64,000 nucleotides of DNA. It comes from JBJFCE01 sp964437825 (GTDB lineage Bacteria > Bacillota > Clostridia > Lachnospirales > Lachnospiraceae). The notes under the pieces are model-generated. The model did not search any database and was not told where the DNA came from. It saw nothing but the letters and a program-made list of their open reading frames with translations. Location of the stretch: the NCBI GenBank assembly GCA_964437825.1, contig CAYTIH010000008.1, positions 1 through 64,000 on the forward strand, written 5' to 3'. Both the position numbers and the translations under genes were made by a program. This document shows positions 1 through 6,591 of this stretch, in pieces (the first letter of the stretch is position 1; the number at the start of each line of letters is the position of its first letter).

Positions 1-53
1 TGTCCGAAATGAACACCTGCTTCTAATAACTGCTTCATTGAAATAACGCTCAT
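1..53 (-). CDS. rpsB: Ribosomal protein uS2 (S2), N-terminal fragment
   Basis: The first 17 codons of a gene that leaves the window on the left. They read MSVISMKQLLEAGVHFG, the typical start of bacterial ribosomal protein S2, a small-subunit protein. The ATG is at 51-53 and a GGAGG ribosome binding site lies 7 bases upstream (61-65). S2 is the usual gene after the fla/che cluster in Bacillus and many Clostridia, which fits the context. The gene is not broken; it is only cut by the window edge. Confidence 0.93.
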   Translation of the reverse strand, partial: MSVISMKQLLEAGVHFG

Positions 54-160
54 GTCTTTACCTCCGTTTGGTTACATTACTTCCGCACCCATCATCTGCA
101 TCTGCCACTTCCGAGCGATTGGAAGCACCGGCGACACATCCGGATACGTGTGTATTTTTG

Positions 161-174
161 TCACAACGTTGTGA
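161..174. promoter_or_regulatory. Perfect 14-bp palindrome at the rpsB start site
   Basis: TCACAACGTTGTGA is a perfect palindrome that begins on the last base of the rpsB -10 box and covers the predicted transcription start. That position is where a dimeric repressor would block initiation, so it may be an operator. No regulator is known to me for this site; the function is inference. Confidence 0.45.
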
Positions 175-202
175 TTATAACATGAAAAATCCCCTGTTGC
201 AA
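174..202 (-). promoter_or_regulatory. rpsB promoter, extended -10 type
   Basis: On the minus strand TTGCAA (197-202) is followed after 17 bases by TATAAT (174-179), with TG one base upstream of the -10 box (extended -10). It would give an rpsB leader of roughly 110 bases. The -35 box lies in the loop and arm of the preceding flagellar terminator, so the terminator and the promoter share DNA. Confidence 0.7.
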
Positions 203-211
203 GGGGATTTT
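186..211 (-). terminator. Rho-independent terminator ending the fla/che cluster
   Basis: A 10-bp perfect inverted repeat (186-195 and 202-211) with a 6-base loop has a GGGG/CCCC core and A/T runs on both sides, so it can work in both orientations. It lies about 55 bases after the last flagellar-cluster stop codon and before the rpsB start. Confidence 0.85.
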
Positions 212-258
212 CTCAATTTGCTTATTTTGCTTTTTCTCAATTTGCTTATTTTGCTTAT
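211..258. repeat. 24-bp AT-rich tandem duplication
   Basis: Two adjacent 24-bp units (211-234 and 235-258) differ only near the last base. They fill the gap between the last gene of the cluster and its terminator. This looks like a local replication-slippage duplication; no function is evident. Confidence 0.8.
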
Positions 259-266
259 TTTTCAAT

Positions 267-854
267 CTATTTTCCTCTGGAAATCAGAATAGCGGCAATT
301 TCTTCATAATCGGCATCCATCGGAATCTCATGACTTCCTACCGCAAGCCGCTTGTCATATCCGTTGGCGCACAGATATTCGTCAAAATCCGTCGAACTTT
401 CCGCAAGTCCGGCCGCTGCAACGGCGCGGCTGACTGTCACTGAGCTGTCTCCGCTATGAATCACTATGACTACCGTCTGAACATTTTCCGCCGGCTGATG
501 ATCCTGCAGATCCTGTGTCGGAACCGGAGTAACGGTAGGCTCGGGAATATCCGTTACAGTCGGCGCCTGTGTGGGAAGCGGCGTATCTGTCGGTAATTGT
601 GCTGCGGTTATTGTCGGTTCCGCACTCTGCGTCGGCTCCTGCGCTGCCTGCGCAGGAGTTTGCGGCTTTGCCGTATCCTCCGGGGTCGGTTCAACCGAGG
701 ACAGCGTTGTACTTTCCATCATGCCAAGCTCTGCCGCACGCGCTTTTACCTCTTCATCAGTCATATTCTGTTTTCCGCCGCCTGTGGCTCCCATCAGGAT
801 CGCAGTTACAATGATGCCGATTCCCAGACCACGTAAATAATATCTTAACTTCAT
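267..854 (-). CDS. Membrane-anchored protein with MltG/YceG-like C-terminal domain
   Basis: A 195-residue protein. Residues about 5-24 form one hydrophobic segment (membrane anchor or signal), followed by an acidic segment, a long Thr/Pro/Gln/Glu-rich linker (about 45-115) and a folded C-terminal domain (about 125-195). That domain has the pattern of the small LysM-like domain of YceG/MltG lytic transglycosylases (GDSS...AGL...DEYLCANGYD...LAVGSHEIP...YEEIAAIL), but the catalytic part of MltG is absent. It may bind peptidoglycan. It is the last gene of the fla/che cluster and starts 2 bases after the DUF6115 gene, whose last codons contain its AAGGGA binding site. Function is not established. 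Confidence 0.6.
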   Translation of the reverse strand: MKLRYYLRGLGIGIIVTAILMGATGGGKQNMTDEEVKARAAELGMMESTTLSSVEPTPEDTAKPQTPAQAAQEPTQSAEPTITAAQLPTDTPLPTQAPTVTDIPEPTVTPVPTQDLQDHQPAENVQTVVIVIHSGDSSVTVSRAVAAAGLAESSTDFDEYLCANGYDKRLAVGSHEIPMDADYEEIAAILISRGK

Positions 855-856
855 CT

Positions 857-1729
857 TTATATTCCCTTAAACAGATCAATGACAAGCTTGACTTCACCGA
901 CACCCAGTCCAAGCTCTCTGGCAATTGCCATATTGGATTTTCCCGCCTTATGCAAAGCCAATATTTCGTCGTTTCTGTTTCGCTCGGTATTTTCTCCTTC
1001 CGGCGTATCCGTTGTAATCAGTTCCGGAACCGGAAGAATGCCTTTTGCCGCTTTTTCATCCGCCTGTTCTTCTGCTTTTTTCTTTTTCACTGATTTAGAA
1101 GCGGATTTTTTCTGTTCATTAATATCAGAGGATATCAGCTCCTGCATAGTATCCGCAGCACCGACAGGCATCTCCTGAATGACTAGGGGCCTGAACGTTT
1201 CCTCTTTTTTGTCAGGCGCTGCCGCCATGGATTCCTGCACAGTCTCCAATGCCTTCTGCACGGTTTCCACTGCCGTCTGCGCTGTCTCCTCTGCTGTCTG
1301 CGCCGTCTGTCTTGCCTCCTGTGCAGCTTTCGTAACGCTCTTTGCCGTCTGCTCCACTTCCCTGACCGTATTTTTCAGCGTTGTCTGCTTGTCATTTAAC
1401 ATGTCATACATGAAGACAACTTCTTCATGATTCTTGTGAATATCGCCAAGCACGCTATCCGCATATTCATTGATTGCCATGATTTTCTCGTTGGTCAGCT
1501 TCTCCATGGAACGCTGCGCCTGATCCGCAGCAAGGCTTACGGTTTCATCCACGGAATCGGTAATCCTTGAAGCAGCCTCATCCACTTGTATTTTAACCAG
1601 CTTCTGTATTTCTTCTTCCGCTTCGGGGAACTGTCCCTCCATTTTTTCTTCCCTGCTGACCGGAATCCGAAAGCCTGCTGCAAACGCAACGATTCCGATG
1701 ATCAGCAATATCATTTCCATAATTGTCAT
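857..1729 (-). CDS. DUF6115-like coiled-coil protein, SwrB-position protein
   Basis: A 290-residue protein with one N-terminal membrane segment (residues about 3-20), a long Ala/Glu/Gln/Thr-rich coiled coil with repeated ETAQTA-type heptads (about 45-175), a basic linker and a C-terminal helix-turn-helix-like motif (ALHKAGKSNMAIARELGLG...). This architecture matches DUF6115 and the SwrB/YlxL protein of Bacillus, which sits between sigD and rpsB and promotes flagellar assembly and swarming. The same position here supports a related role, but that is inference. The start at 1729 was chosen as the first ATG; ATG at 1720 is possible. Confidence 0.62.
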   Translation of the reverse strand: MTIMEMILLIIGIVAFAAGFRIPVSREEKMEGQFPEAEEEIQKLVKIQVDEAASRITDSVDETVSLAADQAQRSMEKLTNEKIMAINEYADSVLGDIHKNHEEVVFMYDMLNDKQTTLKNTVREVEQTAKSVTKAAQEARQTAQTAEETAQTAVETVQKALETVQESMAAAPDKKEETFRPLVIQEMPVGAADTMQELISSDINEQKKSASKSVKKKKAEEQADEKAAKGILPVPELITTDTPEGENTERNRNDEILALHKAGKSNMAIARELGLGVGEVKLVIDLFKGI

Positions 1730-1767
1730 AATAAGTACCTATGCCCGCCTTTATTTTTCGGCCTTTA

Positions 1768-2088
1768 TCAAATCTTCATATCAAAGGAACCGTTTCCCTT
1801 CAAAACAACTCTGCCGTCAGAGCCGTTTCCCTTTTGCTGTTTCCTGTCTTTTCCGCCATCCCCAAAGTACTGATTGTCTCCCTTGTCCTTGGCATCAAAT
1901 TTTTTATTCGTCATCTCGGAATGATCTGCATCCCTGACCTGACTGAGCTTATTCTCGGTATTTTTTTCTACCTGAGTTTGAATCATCGTCTGGGTTCCGG
2001 CCTCTTTCATATCTTCCTGCTGCTTAAGAATGGAAAAATCCTGAGTTCTGCCGATGGAGCCCAGCTGTTCAACCGGACTGATAGCCAT
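1768..2088 (-). CDS. Small hydrophilic protein of unknown function in fla/che cluster
   Basis: A 106-residue, highly charged protein rich in Lys, Asp, Gln and Gly with no membrane segment and low complexity in the second half. An AGGATG site precedes the ATG. I do not recognise a family. It lies between fapA and the DUF6115 gene in the same direction with short gaps, so it is probably co-transcribed. It could be a flagellar accessory protein or intrinsically disordered chaperone-like protein. It contains no sequence that allows a firm call. Confidence 0.55.
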   Translation of the reverse strand: MAISPVEQLGSIGRTQDFSILKQQEDMKEAGTQTMIQTQVEKNTENKLSQVRDADHSEMTNKKFDAKDKGDNQYFGDGGKDRKQQKGNGSDGRVVLKGNGSFDMKI

Positions 2089-2128
2089 ACTGTCACATCC
2101 TTTTACACATTTGTTTTGATTGCGCTTC

Positions 2129-3712
2129 TCAGATTATTTCCGACTTTACATCGCCTCGTATTTTCTTAAAGCGGCAATATTTATATGTTTCCCTAATCAT
2201 AAGCGAAGCTCCGGATATCACTACCTTCGTTCCCGGATAAATCACACCGGTAACGACTATGGACGCCTCATTGTTGGAATCCAGCAGTTCCTTTAATGCT
2301 TCCGATTCCTTCATATCCTGCTCCAGCTTCTCATGCAGCTCCGCACTGGTTGCTGCAAGCGTTCTTACATAATTCAGCTGCTCCGGCCTTAGCTTTATTC
2401 CCTGCCTGATTTTCTGCGCCGTTGCGTTCACGACGGGATCTACCTTCTGAATCGATTTCTGCAAATCCTGCATTTCTTTCTGCAATTCCTGACAGCGCAG
2501 CTTTACATTCGGATCGGCTCCCACCTCTACGGTAGTGGCCGCTGCCATAGGAGAACCGAAGGTCTTTGCTGTGATCTCCTTGGCGGCACTTACTACACCT
2601 CCTGTAATAAACGCCTTTTTTCCGCTTACATGAATCTCCGTACCTGCCATAACGCGGCTGTGCAGAATGGATTCCGCTTCTACATAGCCTTTTGCGGATG
2701 CTGTCGCATTTTCCAGAAACTTGACAATAATATTGCCGCCCGCTTTCAGCTCGCCGCGCTCCATACCGTTCATTCCTCTGGCAATAACAATATTACCTCC
2801 GGCCTCCAGATAAGCGCCCTCTACGATTCCGGCCACTTCAATGTCCCCCTGCGCCTTCACTTTGAAATTCGCGCATACATTTCCGTTAATCCTGACGCTG
2901 CCCTCATATTCAATATTGCCTGTGGAATTATCCACATTTTCCACTTCATAAACATTGGATACAAATACTCTGTCGTCAACCAGGCTGACATGTCCGTTCA
3001 CCTCGGAAGTAAGCTCTGTCTTATCCTCCGATATCAGAATGTTACGTCCAAAACGAAGCGCCTGTTTCTTGACGACGGGCGGTTGTATCTGCTCGCCGTA
3101 AACATTCATCCCCGGCGTTCCGGCAATCTCGGGATGCAGCTTTGCAAGCAAATCTCCCTCTTTACAGTGATTCAGAATATTTAAGTTAAAAAAATCCACG
3201 CTGCCATCTTCCAGCAGTGTGGGCCGGACCTTTACGTCAGTATTAAAGAAATATTCTATATGGGCATCCTTTCCCAAAATGACCTTCTGTCCAGATGCCA
3301 CAGGATAATCACGGCAGTATTCTCTTTTCTGCAGGAAATCATCTATCGCCTGCTCATTCACGCCAATTGTAATCTTCTGATAGGTCAGGTCATGCAGAAT
3401 CTCCGTCCGTTCCATAACGCTTCCACCATCGGAAGGTGCGTAAAAGCGTATCACAGCCGACATCTTATCATCGGATACCCGGATCACAGCCCTTTCATTA
3501 ATCGGAAATACCCTGTCCCTGGATAACTGAATCATCGTATCCTTTTGGGACTGTATTCCTGCATGAAGCGTTTTTATTTCAAAGGGAATCTGATGAAATG
3601 TCAGATATTCCATAACTTCTTCTACCTTCAACGGTTCTCCGTCTTCCGTTTCCGGAATCAAACGGATAAAGGTTCCCTGTTCATTCAATATTATTTTAAA
3701 ATATGCGTTCAT
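2129..3712 (-). CDS. fapA: FapA-family protein (DUF342)
   Basis: A 527-residue protein of the FapA/DUF342 family, which is common in flagellar clusters of Firmicutes. The N-terminal part (about 1-185) is followed by a repetitive beta-helix-like region (about 190-400) with short Gly-rich turns such as GNIEYEGSVRINGNV and GGNIIVKFLENATASAKG. A coiled-coil segment (about 405-480) and a short beta tail follow. The beta-helix resembles polymer-forming bactofilin-like folds. Its molecular role in motility is not settled. ATG at 3712 with GAGGAT upstream; it follows fliA by about 60 bases. Confidence 0.85.
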   Translation of the reverse strand: MNAYFKIILNEQGTFIRLIPETEDGEPLKVEEVMEYLTFHQIPFEIKTLHAGIQSQKDTMIQLSRDRVFPINERAVIRVSDDKMSAVIRFYAPSDGGSVMERTEILHDLTYQKITIGVNEQAIDDFLQKREYCRDYPVASGQKVILGKDAHIEYFFNTDVKVRPTLLEDGSVDFFNLNILNHCKEGDLLAKLHPEIAGTPGMNVYGEQIQPPVVKKQALRFGRNILISEDKTELTSEVNGHVSLVDDRVFVSNVYEVENVDNSTGNIEYEGSVRINGNVCANFKVKAQGDIEVAGIVEGAYLEAGGNIVIARGMNGMERGELKAGGNIIVKFLENATASAKGYVEAESILHSRVMAGTEIHVSGKKAFITGGVVSAAKEITAKTFGSPMAAATTVEVGADPNVKLRCQELQKEMQDLQKSIQKVDPVVNATAQKIRQGIKLRPEQLNYVRTLAATSAELHEKLEQDMKESEALKELLDSNNEASIVVTGVIYPGTKVVISGASLMIRETYKYCRFKKIRGDVKSEII

Positions 3713-3773
3713 TACGAATCCTCACTTCCGGCCTTAACACAGACATCATTTTCATACAGCACGCACCGTTTCC

Positions 3774-4544
3774 TTACAGTTCATGCAAAATCCCCATATA
3801 ACTGCCCATTTTATCCTTCATCTTTTGTAAGCCTCTGGTATGAAGCTGAGATACACGGGATTCTGACACTTCCAAAATACGGCTGATTTCCTTCAGCGTC
3901 AAATCCTCATAATAATACAATGTAATTACTTTTCTTTCCTTTTCAGTCAAAAGTTCCAGCGCCGATTCCAGAACCTTCTTGAGTTCTTCTCTTTCGACTA
4001 CTTCCTCGGGGGTATGAAACTGACTGGAGCCGCCCTTTTCATTCGGAACCTCGCTGCCGCCCTGATCCAGATACTCGTTTAGGGAGATCAGATTGGTCAC
4101 CTTCATCTGGCCCTGCAAATCCAGATATTCTTCCTGCGATATGCCAAGCCTGTCAGCAATCTCGCCCTCTGTTGCGCAAGCTCCTTTTTCGGCTTCAATT
4201 TCCTTCATTGCTGCATCAATTTGTTTCTGCTTCTGTCTGATTGTTCTCGGAATCCAATCCATCTTACGAATCTGATCAAGGATTGTTCCGCGGATTCTCA
4301 GGCTGGCATAAGTTTCAAATTTTACTTCTTTTGCAGGATCAAACTTGTCAATGGCATCAATCAGCCCGAAAATGCCATAGCTTACCAAATCATCATACTC
4401 CACATTATATCCCAGATACATGCTGAGCCTGCCTGCCACTATTTTTACCAGCGGCGCATATTCTATAATTATCTTTTCTCGTAGTTCAGCAGATTTCGTT
4501 CTGGTATATTCTTCCCAGAGCTTCTTTCTTCCCGATTCTTCCAT
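3774..4544 (-). CDS. fliA: Flagellar sigma factor (FliA/SigD family)
   Basis: A 256-residue sigma-70 family factor of the FliA/SigD/WhiG group; it directs RNA polymerase to late flagellar, motility and chemotaxis promoters. Region 2 is clear (YDDLVSYGIFGLIDAIDKFD... with RIRGTILDQIRKMDW), and region 4 carries the helix-turn-helix (LKEISRILEVSESRVSQL). Region 3 lies between them. Length is normal. It follows the small membrane protein and cheD and precedes fapA, the usual place near the end of the fla/che operon. An anti-sigma factor FlgM gene is not in this window. In this type of cluster the sigma gene at the distal end can act as a read-out of full operon transcription. Confidence 0.96.
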   Translation of the reverse strand: MEESGRKKLWEEYTRTKSAELREKIIIEYAPLVKIVAGRLSMYLGYNVEYDDLVSYGIFGLIDAIDKFDPAKEVKFETYASLRIRGTILDQIRKMDWIPRTIRQKQKQIDAAMKEIEAEKGACATEGEIADRLGISQEEYLDLQGQMKVTNLISLNEYLDQGGSEVPNEKGGSSQFHTPEEVVEREELKKVLESALELLTEKERKVITLYYYEDLTLKEISRILEVSESRVSQLHTRGLQKMKDKMGSYMGILHEL

Positions 4545-4574
4545 TCTATCCCCACTTGCTTTATCAGATCATCG

Positions 4575-4955
4575 TTACTTGCCTGCCGCTTTCTGCGTTT
4601 CGGATAAATGCTCCTTTTCGATAACCTCTCCTTCAGTCTCCTGCTCACTGTCCGATTTGATTACCATATGAAAAGAATCAAACATTTTTTTCAGCAGCAG
4701 ACCCAGAATATAAAAGCCAAGCAATGTCAGCAAAACAATGATCAGCATATCCTTCAGCGAATAATGATTCACATATGTAACAATGCTGGAAACTGCGCCT
4801 CCTGTCAACATCAAAATAGCCGGAAGCGACTTTGTTTTCAGCTGATAGGGCTCTTCGTCCGGTTCAGCCTGATCCTCTAAAGCCGTTTCCTCCGCTTGTT
4901 CATCCACTGTTATGTTACTGGAACGATCTGTGTTCTTCTCAGATTTTTCTTTCAT
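4575..4955 (-). CDS. Small two-helix membrane protein of unknown function
   Basis: A 126-residue protein. The first 40 residues are hydrophilic and acidic; two hydrophobic helices follow (about 44-61 and 67-91, LPAILMLTGGAVSSIVTYV and MLIIVLLTLLGFYILGLLL), then a charged C-terminus. The gene overlaps the 3' end of cheD by 17 bases, so translation is probably coupled. I do not recognise the family; similar short membrane proteins occur between cheD and fliA in related clusters. A role in anchoring a chemotaxis or flagellar protein is possible but not shown. Confidence 0.6.
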   Translation of the reverse strand: MKEKSEKNTDRSSNITVDEQAEETALEDQAEPDEEPYQLKTKSLPAILMLTGGAVSSIVTYVNHYSLKDMLIIVLLTLLGFYILGLLLKKMFDSFHMVIKSDSEQETEGEVIEKEHLSETQKAAGK

Positions 4956-5424
4956 TTTTCCCTACCGCACGGATTACAAAATCTCCACTTTCCGGATAAA
5001 AAATAACGGTGCGTCCATAATTAAGCCCCGTATCTTCCGCCAGAATGGGTATGTTCATCTCTTTCAATTTTTTCTTGGTTGCTTCCACATTTCGCTCACC
5101 GACCCGCGCCATGTCCGCTTTATTCTGAAATGCAAACATCTGTGCGCCGCCTGCGATCTTGGCTACCAGTCTGCTCCTCCCCGCCCCTAATGCAACAATT
5201 TGATCTACCAGAAGTTCGATTCCGGTATCGGCAAATTTCGGTTTATTACTGTTATTGGCAATTGCAGTACTATCCGGAAGCATAATATGTGCCAGACCTC
5301 CTATTTTCATAACCGGATCTCTGATCGCAATTCCGACACAGGAGCCAAGACCCAGCGTCGTAATCCCATCCGGGCTCTTACATGTCTTTAAGTCAGCCAT
5401 ACCGACCTTTATTATATCGCTCAT
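4939..5424 (-). CDS. cheD: Chemoreceptor glutamine deamidase CheD
   Basis: A 161-residue CheD. The enzyme deamidates glutamines of chemoreceptors and, in Bacillus-type systems, binds CheC and stimulates its phosphatase activity. The catalytic Cys is C29 in LGLGSCVGIAI and the His is H46 in GGLAHIMLP; the family motif GGAQMF is present near 106. Length is normal. ATG at 5424 with GGAAAG upstream. It directly follows cheC, which agrees with the CheC-CheD partnership. Confidence 0.95.
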   Translation of the reverse strand: MSDIIKVGMADLKTCKSPDGITTLGLGSCVGIAIRDPVMKIGGLAHIMLPDSTAIANNSNKPKFADTGIELLVDQIVALGAGRSRLVAKIAGGAQMFAFQNKADMARVGERNVEATKKKLKEMNIPILAEDTGLNYGRTVIFYPESGDFVIRAVGKNERKI

Positions 5425-5471
5425 AACACTTTCCTACTCGATTATTTTTTCTTACCTGTCAAAAGTTCTCA

Positions 5472-6089
5472 TCAACCAATTCCCAACGAGCTCAAAATTC
5501 TGGCATAGGACTCCAGATCCGGAACGAGAATAAAAAATCCGCTCATATCCTGTTCGTCCGTAAACTGCGTTTCGATTAACAGGATATTATCCCCCATCGT
5601 TCCAAACTCAATTGCGGGAACGCTTAGAATTGCTCCCGCCATATCAATTGACAAAGCAGGAATCGACGGCACTATCTTCAGATTCGTCATGGTAGACAAC
5701 GAATTTAAGTATGAGCCGGTAATAATATTACCGATTTCTTTCAGCGCGGAAATCTCCATTTCCGAAAAGCTTTCACCCTGAGGGTCCATGCCCATCAGCT
5801 TTTGAATCAAATGTTTGGCTCCCTCCACGGGAAGTAGGAACATGATACTGCCGGTAATATCACCTTCTACCGCCAAATATACACCGGTCATAATCTGCTC
5901 CTCGCCGCCAATAGCAGACCCAACCTCATTAAACTCCAGCAGCCGCACCTGCGGAACCTTCATATCGACCTTGCACTGAAGCATCTGCGCAAGCGCCGTC
6001 GTTGCATTACCGGCACCGATATTTCCAAGCTCCTTTAATACATCATAATAGGTTTCCGACATGACCTCCAAATTTAACTTATCAGCCAT
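5472..6089 (-). CDS. cheC: CheY-P phosphatase CheC
   Basis: A 205-residue CheC-type phosphatase that removes phosphate from CheY. Both phosphatase helices are intact: E20-x-x-N23 in KELGNIGAGNATTALAQML and a second E-x-x-N in LKEIGNIITGSYLNSLSTM near residue 115. Two active sites distinguish CheC from CheX. It lies between cheW and cheD with a good AGGAG site before the ATG at 6089. FliY in the same cluster carries a related domain, so two phosphatases probably act on CheY-P here. Confidence 0.95.
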   Translation of the reverse strand: MADKLNLEVMSETYYDVLKELGNIGAGNATTALAQMLQCKVDMKVPQVRLLEFNEVGSAIGGEEQIMTGVYLAVEGDITGSIMFLLPVEGAKHLIQKLMGMDPQGESFSEMEISALKEIGNIITGSYLNSLSTMTNLKIVPSIPALSIDMAGAILSVPAIEFGTMGDNILLIETQFTDEQDMSGFFILVPDLESYARILSSLGIG

Positions 6090-6116
6090 AAAAATCTCCT
6101 GTTTCCATGTTTTACC

Positions 6117-6569
6117 TTATTCTGCAAGAACCGTATGTAAATCCAGCAGGGAAACCAGCTCATTATCGTATTTCCCGACCGAATTTACAAAGTTTGTTTT
6201 TTCTTCTCTTGAATCATATGCAACTTTTTCGATTTTATTGTTTTCAAGAGTTACAACCTCGCGTACCTCATCCACGATAATACCGATTTTTTCCATGCCG
6301 TCCACTTTCAGGATAATAATTCTGGTATCCTTGGTTTCCTCGGTTTCCGGAAGTCCCATTTTCAGCCGCAGATTCATGACAGGTACAATATCACCGCGAA
6401 GATTAATTACACCCTTTAAGTATTCCGCTACCTTGGGTACTCTTGTAATGCGCTGCATTCTGACAATATTATCCACATACCGAATATCTATTCCGTATTT
6501 TTCATCTTCCAGCTGAATCACAATATACTGCGTGGTCTGAAATTCTTCTTTTACTTTAATTTCTTCCAT
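6117..6569 (-). CDS. cheW: Chemotaxis adaptor CheW
   Basis: A 150-residue single-domain CheW that links CheA to chemoreceptors in the signalling array. The typical CheW fold is seen: QYIVIQLEDEKYGIDI at the start, VPKVAEYLKGVINLRGDIVPVMNLR in the middle and the VDEVREVVTL segment. The reading frame is open for 15 more codons into cheA, but the ATG at 6567-6569 has an AGAGGA site and matches the family start, so I chose it. It lies 22 bases after the cheA stop. Confidence 0.94.
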   Translation of the reverse strand: MEEIKVKEEFQTTQYIVIQLEDEKYGIDIRYVDNIVRMQRITRVPKVAEYLKGVINLRGDIVPVMNLRLKMGLPETEETKDTRIIILKVDGMEKIGIIVDEVREVVTLENNKIEKVAYDSREEKTNFVNSVGKYDNELVSLLDLHTVLAE

Positions 6570-6591
6570 ATCCAGTTCCTCTTTTCTATGC

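Noticed and set aside
6061..6516. Plus-strand frame of 151 codons across cheW
   Set aside because: Ser/Ile-rich shadow frame opposite a clear CheW.
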